Assembly (NCBI GenBank): GCA_900319355.1
Contig: ONOC01000003.1
Span: 18,357-82,356, forward strand
Reading direction: 5' to 3'
Source: an uncultured Eubacteriales bacterium
Lineage (GTDB): Bacteria > Bacillota > Clostridia > Lachnospirales > Lachnospiraceae
Length of the DNA stretch: 64,000 nt
Position numbers and translations under genes: made by a program
Shown here: positions 35,964-45,247 of the stretch, in pieces
Numbering within the stretch: the stretch's first letter is position 1
How the letters are laid out: each line of letters opens with the position of its first letter
Notes under the pieces: model-generated
Databases searched by the model: none
Told to the model about the DNA's origin: nothing
What the model saw: the letters and a program-made list of their open reading frames with translations, nothing else

Positions 35964-37546
35964 TGGCCGTCACGGCTTTCTCTGTAGTCTGAGGGTGATA
36001 CGCCCGCGTATTTCTTGAAGGCTTTGCCGAAATAATTGCTGTCATTATAACCGACGAGAGAAGCGACATCCGATATGTTGTTCCTGGGATCGGAAAGCAG
36101 TTCCTTGGCGCGTTCGAGACGGAACTCGGTCAGGAACTGGTTCAGCGTCTGGCCGGTTTCATTTTTGAAAACGGTGCAGGCGTAGGAAGCGGAAAGCCTT
36201 GCATATTCGCTGATTTCCTTGGTGGAAAGCGCCGGGTCGGCATAATGTTTGCTGATGTAGTTCTTGATCAGATATACGGACGAGTTTTCCGGCACATAAT
36301 TCTCCAGGTCACTGAAGTAACGGCTGACCGTATCAGTGAGCAGCCGGTGAAGCTCAGGAAAGGAAAAGCAACCGGCGATCCTGTCAAGCGCCTCTTCGGC
36401 GGCATCGGAGGTTCCGGCGCCGGGAAGCTGCCTGCGTTTTCTCTGCTGATCAATGAACAGAATAATCTGATAATAAAGCGTCTGTATGCTTCGCTCCAGC
36501 AGTGAGGTGCTGCCGTATATTTCATCGTAAAGCTTTTCACAGATCTGCCCGGCAGCGGTGTGGTCTGAGGAACGGATGGCGTCCTGGAGACTGCCGGCAA
36601 GAGCCGAGACAGACCCGCTGTCTGCAAAAAGAGCAGAATCCTGCATCGACGGCTGATCACCGGCGTCGAGCACGGTGCCGGGATCCCGGAAGAAGCACTG
36701 CTGAAGAAGCACGACGGCGCCGCTGTAGGAATCATACAGCTTCTGGATTCCCGATACGACAGGCCCGGCCGCAATAAAGAAGTCGTGGTCGGACGGAATC
36801 AGTCCCTTCAGATTTTCCAGCACGGCCTGTATGGTGGGAGAAGAAAAACTCTCCTTTCTGAATACCTGAAAGACAAAAAGGTCCGTTTTCTTTTCGGCAC
36901 TGATGACATGCATGTGGATCGGACGGATCCGGTCATGGAAATCCGCTGTGATGCCTTCTATGAAATCAGGTGCAGGTTCTGAGCGTCCGTCACACTTCAG
37001 CAGGATGGTGAACGCCGCGTGAAACAGATCGGCAGAACCGTATTTGCGGCAGTAGGCCTGACTGAGATCCTGCACGGATTCCTTTGTGGAATGGTAAGGC
37101 AGGGTCAGCCGGATGGCCAGGTGACCTGCCTGCACGTTGTCGGAGAGATTTTCGGCGTTCCGGTTTCGCCGGATGGCGAGACAGCGTTCCACGGCCTCGC
37201 GGACCGTGCCGGAAACTTCATCTATATCCAGCGGTTTTTCTACATAGCTTACCGCCTGAAGGCGGATCGCCGCCTTGAGATATTCCTTATCTGAATAGCC
37301 GCTCATAAAAATGAACACTGTGTCGGGACTGGTTTCCTTCACGCGGGTCATCATTTCGATGCCGGTCATTCTGGGCATGCGCACATCGGACAGGATGATG
37401 TCCGGATGGTGTGCCGATGCGGACCTGAGTCCGTCCAGACCGTCACCGGCCAGATAGACTTCGTCAATGCCAAGACTGATCCAGTCAATGGAATTCTTCA
37501 GTCCGTTTCTTGTCAGCGTTTCATCATCAACAATCAGGAGTTTAAT
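35960..37546 (-). CDS. yesN: YesN-family response regulator (receiver plus AraC HTH)
   Basis: About 528 residues. The receiver domain begins KLLIVDDETLTRNGLKN with the phospho-acceptor in PDIILSDVRMPRMTG. The middle (about 140-410) is a variable helical region. The C-terminal AraC/XylS DNA-binding domain has DPALSTKEISEYARLSASYA and NISDVASLVGYNDSNYFGKA. The frame opens at a GTG (37553-37555), but the GGAGG site at 37555-37559 overlaps that codon. With eight bases of spacing the next usable codon is ATT at 37544-37546, which would give IKLLIVDDE, the family's usual beginning. The start is therefore odd. It is coupled to yesM downstream. Confidence 0.88.
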   Translation of the reverse strand: MKLLIVDDETLTRNGLKNSIDWISLGIDEVYLAGDGLDGLRSASAHHPDIILSDVRMPRMTGIEMMTRVKETSPDTVFIFMSGYSDKEYLKAAIRLQAVSYVEKPLDIDEVSGTVREAVERCLAIRRNRNAENLSDNVQAGHLAIRLTLPYHSTKESVQDLSQAYCRKYGSADLFHAAFTILLKCDGRSEPAPDFIEGITADFHDRIRPIHMHVISAEKKTDLFVFQVFRKESFSSPTIQAVLENLKGLIPSDHDFFIAAGPVVSGIQKLYDSYSGAVVLLQQCFFRDPGTVLDAGDQPSMQDSALFADSGSVSALAGSLQDAIRSSDHTAAGQICEKLYDEIYGSTSLLERSIQTLYYQIILFIDQQRKRRQLPGAGTSDAAEEALDRIAGCFSFPELHRLLTDTVSRYFSDLENYVPENSSVYLIKNYISKHYADPALSTKEISEYARLSASYACTVFKNETGQTLNQFLTEFRLERAKELLSDPRNNISDVASLVGYNDSNYFGKAFKKYAGVSPSDYRESRDGQ

Positions 37547-37749
37547 AACTGCCACCTCCGCATTACATGATTTCTATCCGCTTATTTTATCATATTGCGG
37601 GAAAAACGATAATGGTACGTATGCAGGAACCGGGTTCTGGTCTTCAGATCATCTATAAATCTTACCTGATTTAAAAAAAAATTCCTCTTAAATCGCTTTC
37701 GGGACGGATGCTATACTTCATTCATATGGTAAGGAAGGAGGAATTGAGT

Positions 37750-39327
37750 ATGTCAGAAGAAGCTGTGAAGTCAGCGTCCGAGGAAGCGACGGCTTCCAAA
37801 GAAGACCTCATTCTGGAACTCAAGGGAATTACGAAGATTTTCCCCGGCGTAAAAGCACTGAATAATGTTCATTTTCAGCTGCGCAGGGGCGAATGCCATG
37901 CTCTGATGGGTGAAAACGGAGCCGGCAAGTCTACATTTATCAAAGTTATCACAGGTGTTCATGCGGCGGAGGAAGGCCACATGTACCTGAACGGCAAGGA
38001 GGTCCATTTCAAGGGACCGAAGGATGCGCTGGAAGCGGGTATTGCAGCTGTTTATCAGCACCCGACCATCTATCCCACTCTTTCCGTTACTGAGAACATT
38101 TTCATGGGCCATGAGTTCGTGAAAAATGGTCTGATCCAGTGGAATGTCATGAACAGGGAAGCGCAGAAGCTTCTGGACAGACTGGATGCAGATTTCAAGA
38201 CCAGTGATGAGATGGGTACGCTTTCTGTTGCACAGCAGCAGATGGTCGAGATCGCCAAGGCACTTTCCACGAACGCCAAAATCATCATTCTGGATGAGCC
38301 GACGGCAGCGCTGACGGCAAATGAGTCAGAGAAACTGTATAAGATTGTAGATCAGCTGATTGCTTCCGGTGTATCGGTGATTTTTATTTCCCACCGTATG
38401 GAGGATATGTACCGTCTGGCGACACGTGTCACGGTACTTCGTGACTCCCAGTACATCGGAACTTATGATGTGGACAAGATCACGAATGCCGATCTGATCA
38501 AGGCAATGGTCGGCCGTGAGATCAAGGATATGTATCCGAAGCCACAGGTAGAGATCGGCGAAGAGGTATTCCGTGTTGAGCATATGAGCCGCACCGGTTA
38601 TTTTGAGGATGTGTCACTCAATGTTCATAAGGGAGAAATCGTCGGCCTGACCGGTCTGGTAGGTGCGGGACGTACCGAGACAATGGAATCGGTCTGCGGT
38701 ATCACGAAACCCAGAGAAGGAAGAGTCTTCGTGGACGGCAAAGAGGTTCATATCAAGAACCCGTCAGATTCCATGGCTGCAGGTATCGTTCTTCTTCCGG
38801 AGGACCGTACCAAGGAAGGTCTGATCATGGACTGGGGACTGGGCGACAATGTCACGCTTCCGATCCAGGACGAGATTGCCAAAGGACCGTTCAAGGTGAA
38901 GGATGTTCAGAAAGAGCGTGAGATCGCAAAGCAGTACCTTGAGGAAGTAGATACCAAGGCACTTACGATCTTTGATCCGGGCTCAAGCCTTTCGGGCGGC
39001 AACCAGCAGAAGGTTGTTGTTGCCAAGGCACTCTGCCAGAAGAATATGAAGGTTCTGATCATGGACGAGCCGACCAAGGGTGTAGATGTAGGCGCGAAGG
39101 CCGAGATTTACGGCATCATGGGAGACCTTGCGAAGAAGGGCTACGGCATTCTCATGATTTCTTCGGAGATGCCCGAGATCCTCGGCATGTCCGACAGAAT
39201 CTATACGATGTGCAAAGGACGTATCACCGGATGCCTTGATGTCCATGAGGCTTCACAGGAAAAGCTGCTTGAACTTTCGATGGAGCACGGTACGGGTGAA
39301 ACAGGAGCGAAGGAGGCAGCTGAATAA
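37750..39327 (+). CDS. Sugar ABC importer, ATPase with two nucleotide-binding domains
   Basis: A 525-residue RbsA/MglA/XylG-type ATPase. First domain: Walker A GENGAGKST near 57-65 and a signature LSVAQQQMVEIAKAL. Walker B is IILDEPTAALT. Second domain: GLVGAGRTE in the Walker A position and LSGGNQQKVVVAKAL, then LIMDEPTKGVDVG. This is the usual arrangement in the CUT2 class. AAGGAAGGAGG lies before the ATG at 37750. The in-frame ATG at 37708 has no site. TATACT at 37712-37717 may be the -10 element. First gene of a four-gene importer operon, divergent from yesMN. Confidence 0.93.
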   Translation: MSEEAVKSASEEATASKEDLILELKGITKIFPGVKALNNVHFQLRRGECHALMGENGAGKSTFIKVITGVHAAEEGHMYLNGKEVHFKGPKDALEAGIAAVYQHPTIYPTLSVTENIFMGHEFVKNGLIQWNVMNREAQKLLDRLDADFKTSDEMGTLSVAQQQMVEIAKALSTNAKIIILDEPTAALTANESEKLYKIVDQLIASGVSVIFISHRMEDMYRLATRVTVLRDSQYIGTYDVDKITNADLIKAMVGREIKDMYPKPQVEIGEEVFRVEHMSRTGYFEDVSLNVHKGEIVGLTGLVGAGRTETMESVCGITKPREGRVFVDGKEVHIKNPSDSMAAGIVLLPEDRTKEGLIMDWGLGDNVTLPIQDEIAKGPFKVKDVQKEREIAKQYLEEVDTKALTIFDPGSSLSGGNQQKVVVAKALCQKNMKVLIMDEPTKGVDVGAKAEIYGIMGDLAKKGYGILMISSEMPEILGMSDRIYTMCKGRITGCLDVHEASQEKLLELSMEHGTGETGAKEAAE

Positions 39328-40325
39328 TGGAAGAGAAAAAATCATTATGGAAGCGGATCACCGGCTCCCGTGAAGCAAGCCTTGTGCTGATCCTGGTGGT
39401 AATGCTGATTCTCGTCGAGTGCATTCAGTATTTCGGCGGAAACGGTCATTTCCTTTCTCCGACAAACATCGGACAGATTTTCAGAAATAATGCACTGACC
39501 ATGCTGATGGCACTCGGTATGCTCTGCGTACTGCTTACCGCCGGCATTGATATCTCGATTACGTCGACGCTGGCTTTTGCAGGTATGATCGTCGGCATGC
39601 TGCAGAAGAATGATGTATGTCACAATACATTCCTTCTTTTCCTGATTGCCGCACTGATCGGACTTGCCTGCGGATTCCTGAACGGACTGATCATTGCCAA
39701 GGGCCATATCGCACCGATCATTGTGACGATGGGCTTCATGTACATCTGGAGAGGTCTTGCCTATGTCGTTTCCGGCAACCAGTGGGCATCCGGTGCCGAT
39801 GTAGCACAGTTCGCAGAGTTCGGTAAGGACGGATCTGCCGGACCGTACATCATTCTGATTGCGGCCTATGTGATCTTCTTTATCGTTCTGAAATGGACAA
39901 CTTACGGACGCCGGATCTATGCTGTCGGCTCCAATATGGAAGCGGCTTCTGTTTCCGGTATCAATGTTGACAAAATTCTTGTTTCCGTCTATATGATCAT
40001 GGGACTTCTGGCAGGACTTTCCGGAGCGCTTTCCGTATCCATTTACGCATCCGCACAGCCGAACATGCAGTACGGCAAGGAAATGGATGTCATCGCTGCC
40101 TGCGTTATCGGCGGCGTATCCATGAACGGCGGCCGTGGTTCTGTTGTCGGGACCTTCCTCGGCGCTCTGTTTTACGCAGTTCTCGCCAAGGCACTTCCGC
40201 TTGTCGGCCTTGACTCTATCTGGCAGAACCTTATCAAGGGTATTGTCGTTCTGGCTGTTGTTCTGATCAATACGCTGACACAGCGTGCTATGGACAGAGC
40301 GGCTCTGGAAAGAAGGGAGATGTAA
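39327..40325 (+). CDS. Sugar ABC importer permease (first)
   Basis: A 332-residue CUT2-type permease (RbsC/BPD_transp_2 family) with about ten hydrophobic helices. Signatures include LGMLCVLLTAGIDISI, ITSTLAFAGMIVG, YGRRIYAVGSNMEAASVSGI and CVIGGVSMNGGRGSVVGTFL. The ATG overlaps the last base of the ATPase stop. AAGGAGG lies ten bases before it. It pairs with the next permease, presumably as a heterodimer. Confidence 0.92.
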   Translation: MEEKKSLWKRITGSREASLVLILVVMLILVECIQYFGGNGHFLSPTNIGQIFRNNALTMLMALGMLCVLLTAGIDISITSTLAFAGMIVGMLQKNDVCHNTFLLFLIAALIGLACGFLNGLIIAKGHIAPIIVTMGFMYIWRGLAYVVSGNQWASGADVAQFAEFGKDGSAGPYIILIAAYVIFFIVLKWTTYGRRIYAVGSNMEAASVSGINVDKILVSVYMIMGLLAGLSGALSVSIYASAQPNMQYGKEMDVIAACVIGGVSMNGGRGSVVGTFLGALFYAVLAKALPLVGLDSIWQNLIKGIVVLAVVLINTLTQRAMDRAALERREM

Positions 40326-40327
40326 TC

Positions 40328-41335
40328 ATGGCTGGAAAATCCGGAAGAACCATAAGCATTGAACCGAAAAAGGGAAAATTCTTCAGATGGGAGACGGGTC
40401 TGATTTTCATCTTCATCGCGGTTATGATCTTCGGAACCATCGTTTCACCGTCATTTAATATCAAGAGTGTCTTCATGAACATGCCCAAGTATCTGGCCGA
40501 AATGTTCATGATGTATGCGATGGGTTATATCCTGATTATCGCCGAGATCGATATCTCGGTCGGCGCGATTGTCTGCCTGGCGGCAACGATGGCCTGCTTT
40601 GCCAATAACGCAGGACTTCCGTTCGGACTTCAGGTCATTATCTGCATCGGCATCGGTACCCTCTGCGGTATTCTGAACGGCGCTATCCTGACGCACTTCA
40701 CGGAGCTGCCGTCCATGATCGTTACCCTGGGTACGCAGATTATCTTCCGTGGTATCGCCGAGGTATCCATGGGCAGCGGCGGATCAATTTCCCTGACTGA
40801 CACGAAGGCCTACGCGGCTCTCGGCGGATCCATCGGCATTGTTCCGATTGCGTTCATTCTGATTATTGTTACTGCGCTGATTTTCATCTTCGTGCTCTCG
40901 AAGACGACGGCCGGAAGAAAACTGTATGCCATTGGTTCAAACCACACGACAGCGCTTTATTCCGGTATCAAGGTACAGAAGGTACGCATGATCTGCTTCG
41001 TTCTGATCGGAACGATGGCAGGCGTATGTGCACTGTTCCTGCTGGCTACTTCCTTTGGTGCCAACACGACAACCGGACAGGGCTTTGAGATGGATGTCAT
41101 CTCCATGTGCGTATTCGGTGGCATCGCAACCACCGGCGGCAAGGGCAATCTGGTAGGTGCAACCATTGCAGGATTTACGATCGTTCTTCTGAAGATCGTT
41201 CTTTCTCTGCTGAACGTATCCGGTCAGACCATCCTCGTTGTTATTGGTATTCTCCTGATCGTATCGGTTCTTATCCCGAGTATCAATCAGGCACTGACCA
41301 ACAAGAAGAAAAAAGCAGCACTGGCAAAGGCATAA
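40328..41335 (+). CDS. Sugar ABC importer permease (second)
   Basis: A 335-residue CUT2-type permease, paralogous to the preceding one. IIAEIDISVGAIVCLAATM, LPSMIVTLGTQIIFRGIAE, GRKLYAIGSNHTTALYSGI and CVFGGIATTGGKGNLVGATI are visible, with about ten hydrophobic segments. It starts two bases after the previous stop with GGGAGATG before it. Two distinct permeases, as in the Lsr or rhamnose systems, rather than one as in ribose importers. The Lys-rich end (KKKKAALAKA) is cytoplasmic. Confidence 0.92.
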   Translation: MAGKSGRTISIEPKKGKFFRWETGLIFIFIAVMIFGTIVSPSFNIKSVFMNMPKYLAEMFMMYAMGYILIIAEIDISVGAIVCLAATMACFANNAGLPFGLQVIICIGIGTLCGILNGAILTHFTELPSMIVTLGTQIIFRGIAEVSMGSGGSISLTDTKAYAALGGSIGIVPIAFILIIVTALIFIFVLSKTTAGRKLYAIGSNHTTALYSGIKVQKVRMICFVLIGTMAGVCALFLLATSFGANTTTGQGFEMDVISMCVFGGIATTGGKGNLVGATIAGFTIVLLKIVLSLLNVSGQTILVVIGILLIVSVLIPSINQALTNKKKKAALAKA

Positions 41336-41378
41336 CAGCTGAAGTTTCTGCCGGCATGCTGAAAATGGAAGACAGGCT

Positions 41379-41415
41379 GAGCTGCTGCGGGATTTTTTCC
41401 TGCGGCAGCTCTTCT
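41379..41415 (+). terminator. Hairpin after the permease gene (possible partial terminator)
   Basis: GAGCTGC (41379-41385) pairs with GCAGCTC (41405-41411). The T-run lies in the loop, so termination is likely weak. It could separate expression of the binding protein from that of the membrane genes. Confidence 0.4.
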
Positions 41416-41514
41416 GTTAATCTGGTGTTCATAGTTTGTTCAAAAAATAATACCTTGAATCGAAGAATTTTACCATTTCCCGGTTTCGGGGGGAATGATA
41501 TTATTCTGAATGTG

Positions 41515-41532
41515 GAGCTGAGAGATCAGCTC
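41515..41532 (+). promoter_or_regulatory. Hairpin in the leader of the binding-protein gene
   Basis: GAGCTGA, loop GAGA, TCAGCTC: a perfect 7-bp stem with a stable GNRA-type loop. It lies about 70 bases before the start codon and may protect the mRNA 5' end. Confidence 0.45.
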
Positions 41533-41600
41533 AGAGGCGTTTCTCAAATAAGAAGAGGAAGCACAGATTTAAAAAAGTTTTAAATCAGGAGGAAATGAAA

Positions 41601-42806
41601 ATGAAAAGACAGGTAGTTAGCGTAATGCTCACAGCTGCAATGGCTGCAGGTATGATGGCAGGCTGCGGATCTTCCACAGCAGCAACATCTTCTGCATCAA
41701 GCGCAGCAGCATCTTCCAGCACCGCAGCTGCATCTTCAAGCGCAGCTGAGGAATCATCCAGCAGCGAGGCTGCAACATCTTCATCAGCTACTGAGACCGC
41801 TGAAGCATCTTCTGCAGAGGAAGTTAAGTCTTCTTCAGCAGCAGCTTCCACCGGCAAGGCTGACGGCACCTATGCATTGGTTCCGAAGTCAGCAGGTAAC
41901 CCGTTCAACGAGAGAGAGGCTGACGGATTTACAGAGGCTGTTAAAGCTATGGGCGGCACACCGGTTGTATCTTACCCGGATTCCGCTACTGCTGATGCAC
42001 AGATCACGGTTATCCAGTCTCTGATTTCTCAGGGTGTTGATTCCATCGCAGTTGCAGCTAACGATGCTAACGCTCTTTCCGCAGTTCTGCAGCAGGCAAA
42101 GGATGCAGGCATTGCAGTCTGCACACTTGACTCTGATGTAGCAGCAGCTGACCGTGCAGTATTCTGCAACCAGGCCGGCGTTCAGGAAATCGGCCAGGCT
42201 CTGATGGATGCCGTTCTTGACATCTCCGGTGGCGAAGGACAGTACGCTATCCTTTCCGCAACTTCTCAGGCTACGAACCAGAACGCATGGATCGATGCTA
42301 TGAAGCAGATCGCAGCTTCTGATGACAAGTACTCCAAACTGGAGCTCGTTGAAGTTGCATACGGCGATGATGAGCCGCAGAAGTCCACTGACCAGACCCA
42401 GGCTCTGCTGACCAAGTATCCGGATCTGAAAGTTATCTGCTCTCCGACCACCGTTGGTATCGCTGCAGCTGCAAAGGTACTTCAGGATCAGGGATCTTCC
42501 GTAAAGCTGACCGGTCTTGGACTTCCGTCTGAGATGAAGGAGTACATCGGCGACGATGATGCTCATTCCTGCCCTTACATGTTCCTGTGGAACCCGATCG
42601 ACCTTGGTAAACTCGCTGGTTACACTTCAATCGCTCTTGCTAACGGAACCATCACCGGTGCTGAAGGCGAGACTTTCGAAGCTGGAGACCTTGAGGGATC
42701 ACCTTACACCATCACCAAGAACAGCGATGGCGCAACCGAGATCATCCTTGGACAGCCTTTCAAGTTCGATCCGAGCAACATCGAAGAGTGGGCTCAGGTA
42801 TACTAA
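41601..42806 (+). CDS. Sugar-binding lipoprotein of the ABC importer
   Basis: A 401-residue periplasmic-binding-type lipoprotein (RhaS/LsrB-like, Peripla_BP_4). The signal peptide ends in a lipobox MAGC, so Cys about 21 is lipidated. A Ser/Ala/Glu-rich flexible linker of some 60 residues follows. The binding domain starts GTYALVPKSAGNPFNEREAD and continues with ISQGVDSIAVAANDANAL and CTLDSDVAAADR. The ligand could be rhamnose, another deoxysugar or AI-2-like; it cannot be fixed. AGGAGG lies eight bases before the ATG at 41601; the ATG at 41595 is too close. Codon use favours GCA/GCT/TCT over GCG/GCC, unlike neighbours. Confidence 0.92.
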   Translation: MKRQVVSVMLTAAMAAGMMAGCGSSTAATSSASSAAASSSTAAASSSAAEESSSSEAATSSSATETAEASSAEEVKSSSAAASTGKADGTYALVPKSAGNPFNEREADGFTEAVKAMGGTPVVSYPDSATADAQITVIQSLISQGVDSIAVAANDANALSAVLQQAKDAGIAVCTLDSDVAAADRAVFCNQAGVQEIGQALMDAVLDISGGEGQYAILSATSQATNQNAWIDAMKQIAASDDKYSKLELVEVAYGDDEPQKSTDQTQALLTKYPDLKVICSPTTVGIAAAAKVLQDQGSSVKLTGLGLPSEMKEYIGDDDAHSCPYMFLWNPIDLGKLAGYTSIALANGTITGAEGETFEAGDLEGSPYTITKNSDGATEIILGQPFKFDPSNIEEWAQVY

Positions 42807-42847
42807 GCTATAAGAGATGCGCATAAGTTTCATGCGATAAGTAAGAT

Positions 42848-42882
42848 GCCGCCGCACAGAAATGTGCGGCGGCTCTTTTCTG
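42848..42882 (+). terminator. Terminator of the sugar importer operon
   Basis: GCCGCCGCACA, loop GAAA, TGTGCGGCGGC, then TCTTTTCTG: perfect 11-bp stem. Confidence 0.9.
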
Positions 42883-42995
42883 TTCGGGCCCGGGATGTTA
42901 GAATGGACGTGGCAGTGCGGCGTGCTGCGCTGTGCTGTGGTGTCATGGCATATGACAGAATGATACGAAACCGGCAGAGAAAAGAGGAGAACAGC

Positions 42996-43604
42996 ATGTA
43001 TATTACCTGTCTTGATGTGGAAGGCGTACTTGTACCGGAAATCTGGATTGCTTTTTCAAAGGCAAGCGGCATTCCCGAACTGAAGAGAACAACCAGAGAT
43101 GAACCTGATTATAACAAGCTGATGAACTGGCGCCTCGGCATACTGAAGGAGCATGGCCTCGGCCTGAAGGAGATCCAGGAAGTGATCGCCACGATTGATC
43201 CGATGGACGGCGCAAAGGATTTCCTCGATGAGCTTCGTTCCTTCACACAGGTGATTCTTATTTCTGATACCTTCGAGCAGTTTGCCATGCCGCTGATGAA
43301 GAAGCTCGGTTACCCGACGCTTTTCTGCAACACGCTGGATGTGGCGGAGAACGGGGATATCACCGGCTTCCGCATGCGCTGCAGCCAGTCCAAGCTTTCC
43401 ACGGTGAAAGCGCTGCAGTCCATCGGCTTTGAAACGATAGCCTCCGGTGACAGCTACAATGATCTCGGCATGATCCGTGCAAGCAGGGCAGGATTCCTGT
43501 TCCGTTCTACAGAACAGATTATCAGGGATAATCCGGATATCCCGGCGTTTACGGAATACAGTGAACTGACCGCCGGCATCCGTAAGGCCATGGGCCTTGC
43601 ATAA
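42996..43604 (+). CDS. thrH: ThrH: phosphoserine phosphatase / homoserine phosphotransferase
   Basis: A 202-residue HAD-superfamily enzyme matching Pseudomonas ThrH. That protein dephosphorylates phosphoserine and can move the phosphate to homoserine. LDVEGVLVPEIWIAFSKASG gives the catalytic Asp (D.EGV instead of the usual DxDxT), with LISDTFEQFAMPLMKKLGYP as motif II. Later come SQSKLSTVKALQSIGF (Lys) and ASGDSYNDLGMI (acid motif). GAGGAGA precedes the ATG at 42996. The open frame before it was ignored. It may complete the hom route to threonine where thrB is absent. It stands alone and has its own terminator. Confidence 0.92.
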   Translation: MYITCLDVEGVLVPEIWIAFSKASGIPELKRTTRDEPDYNKLMNWRLGILKEHGLGLKEIQEVIATIDPMDGAKDFLDELRSFTQVILISDTFEQFAMPLMKKLGYPTLFCNTLDVAENGDITGFRMRCSQSKLSTVKALQSIGFETIASGDSYNDLGMIRASRAGFLFRSTEQIIRDNPDIPAFTEYSELTAGIRKAMGLA

Positions 43605-43639
43605 GGTTGCCGCCTGCAAGCGTAAAATCATATAAAGAA

Positions 43640-43672
43640 GACCCGTGTCTGCGTGAGACATGGGCCTTTTTT
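43640..43672 (+). terminator. Terminator after thrH
   Basis: CCCGTGTCT and AGACATGGG pair with one G-U and are followed by CCTTTTTT. Confidence 0.8.
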
Positions 43673-43689
43673 GTTTCTGATCATAATCA

Positions 43690-43761
43690 GGATGAACAGC
43701 TGCCTGTTTTTTCCGGATGAACAGCTGCCTGTTTCTTCAGGATGAGCAGCTGCCTGCGTCA
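43690..43761 (-). repeat. 25-bp tandem repeat, three copies, at the end of the flavoprotein gene
   Basis: GGATGA(A/G)CAGCTGCCTG recurs at 43690, 43715 and 43740. The last copy touches the stop codon of the minus-strand flavoprotein gene. Confidence 0.88.
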
Positions 43762-45162
43762 TGCATCGGCGCCGCCGGCGATCCGGTCGGCTACATAAAC
43801 GCCGCTCGCCGAAGCGTGTGAAAGGGAATGCGTGACGCCGCTTCCGTCGCCGATGACGTAGAGGCCTCTGTGGGTGGTCTCCAGATTTTCATCGAGACTG
43901 ACTTCCATGTTGTAGAATTTGACTTCGACACCGTAGAGCAGCGTGTCGTCGTTGGCTGTGCCGGGCGCGATTTTGTCGAGCGCGTAAATCATCTCAATGA
44001 TGCCGTCAAGGATTCGCTTGGGCAGCACCAGGGACAGGTCTCCGGGCGTTGCGTGAAGCGTCGGACGGACAATGCCCTCATCGATTCGCTTTTCTGTGGA
44101 ACGGCGTCCGCGTTCCAGGTCGCCGAAACGCTGTACGATGACGCCGCCGCCGAGCATATTGGAAAGACGTGCGATCGACTCGCCGTAGCCGTTGGAATCC
44201 TCAAAAGGCGCCGTAAAGTGCTTAGATACCAGAAGAGCAAAGTTCGTGTTTTCGGTTTTCTTTGCCGGGTCCTCGAAGCTGTGTCCGTTGACGGTTACGA
44301 TACCGTTTGTATTCTCATTGACGACGATGCCGTTCGGGTTCATGCAGAATGTGCGGACCCTGTCCTCAAATTTCCGCGTGCGGTAGGTGATTTTTCCTTC
44401 ATACAGCTCGTCGGTGATATTCTGAAAAATCACCGCGGGAAGCTCGACCCTGACGCCGATGTCCACGCGGTTGGAACTCGTCGCGATGTCGAGATCGCGG
44501 CAGATATCCTGCATCCAGCGGGATCCGCTCCGCCCGACGGAGATGATGCAGTCCCGGCAGACGGCAGAAGTTTCGCCGTCTTTTCCGCAGTAAACCCGGT
44601 AGCGCATATCCGATACTTCATTTTCCAGACATTCTATTTTCTTTACCGGGGTGTCGAAATAAAAATCCACCCGGTCTTTCAGCTCTTCATACAGGTTTCC
44701 GAGGACGATATAATTGATATCGGTCCCGAGATGGCGCACCGAAGCGTTCAGGAGATGCAGACGGTTCTGGAGACATTTCTTGGAGAGGCCGGTACCCGCC
44801 GTCGAATACAGCTTCGTTCCCTCCCCGCCGTGGCTCATGTTGATGTCATCAACATAATGCATCAGGTCCAGCGCTTTTTTCCGGCCGATGTGCTCATAGA
44901 GGGTGCCGCCGAATTCATTGGTAATATTGTATTTGCCGTCTGAAAAGGCACCTGCGCCGCCGAAACCCTGCATGATCGAGCAGCTGCTGCAGCCGATGCA
45001 GGAAGTAATCCGCTCCCCGTCGATCGGGCAGTGGCGCTTTTCAAGGCTGTGCCCTGCTTCAAAAATCCCGATTTTCAGCCCGGGCTGTTTCCGTGTCAGT
45101 TCATAGGCGGAAAATATACCGCCCGGACCGGCACCGATGATGATCACGTCATAATTTTTCAT
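43759..45162 (-). CDS. FAD/NAD(P)-dependent oxidoreductase
   Basis: A 467-residue flavoprotein of the dehydrogenase group seen in anaerobes as uncharacterised FAD-dependent oxidoreductases. The FAD motif IIIGAGPGGIFSAYEL is at residues 6-21. A cysteine-rich segment ITSCIGCSSCSIMQGFGG lies near 53-70 and could hold a redox disulfide or Fe-S site. The second nucleotide region has CIISVGRSGSRWM. The end reads GLYVIGDGSGVTHSLSHA, the C-terminal FAD-contact motif. ACAGGAG precedes the ATG. The substrate is unknown. Confidence 0.85.
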   Translation of the reverse strand: MKNYDVIIIGAGPGGIFSAYELTRKQPGLKIGIFEAGHSLEKRHCPIDGERITSCIGCSSCSIMQGFGGAGAFSDGKYNITNEFGGTLYEHIGRKKALDLMHYVDDINMSHGGEGTKLYSTAGTGLSKKCLQNRLHLLNASVRHLGTDINYIVLGNLYEELKDRVDFYFDTPVKKIECLENEVSDMRYRVYCGKDGETSAVCRDCIISVGRSGSRWMQDICRDLDIATSSNRVDIGVRVELPAVIFQNITDELYEGKITYRTRKFEDRVRTFCMNPNGIVVNENTNGIVTVNGHSFEDPAKKTENTNFALLVSKHFTAPFEDSNGYGESIARLSNMLGGGVIVQRFGDLERGRRSTEKRIDEGIVRPTLHATPGDLSLVLPKRILDGIIEMIYALDKIAPGTANDDTLLYGVEVKFYNMEVSLDENLETTHRGLYVIGDGSGVTHSLSHASASGVYVADRIAGGADA

Positions 45163-45247
45163 AGGTAATCTCCTGTTTTCTGTTTTTGGCAGGAATCGTG
45201 TGTCAGAGAAACTTCATTAAGCTGTCAGTAAAGATCTCAGGAGCTGG

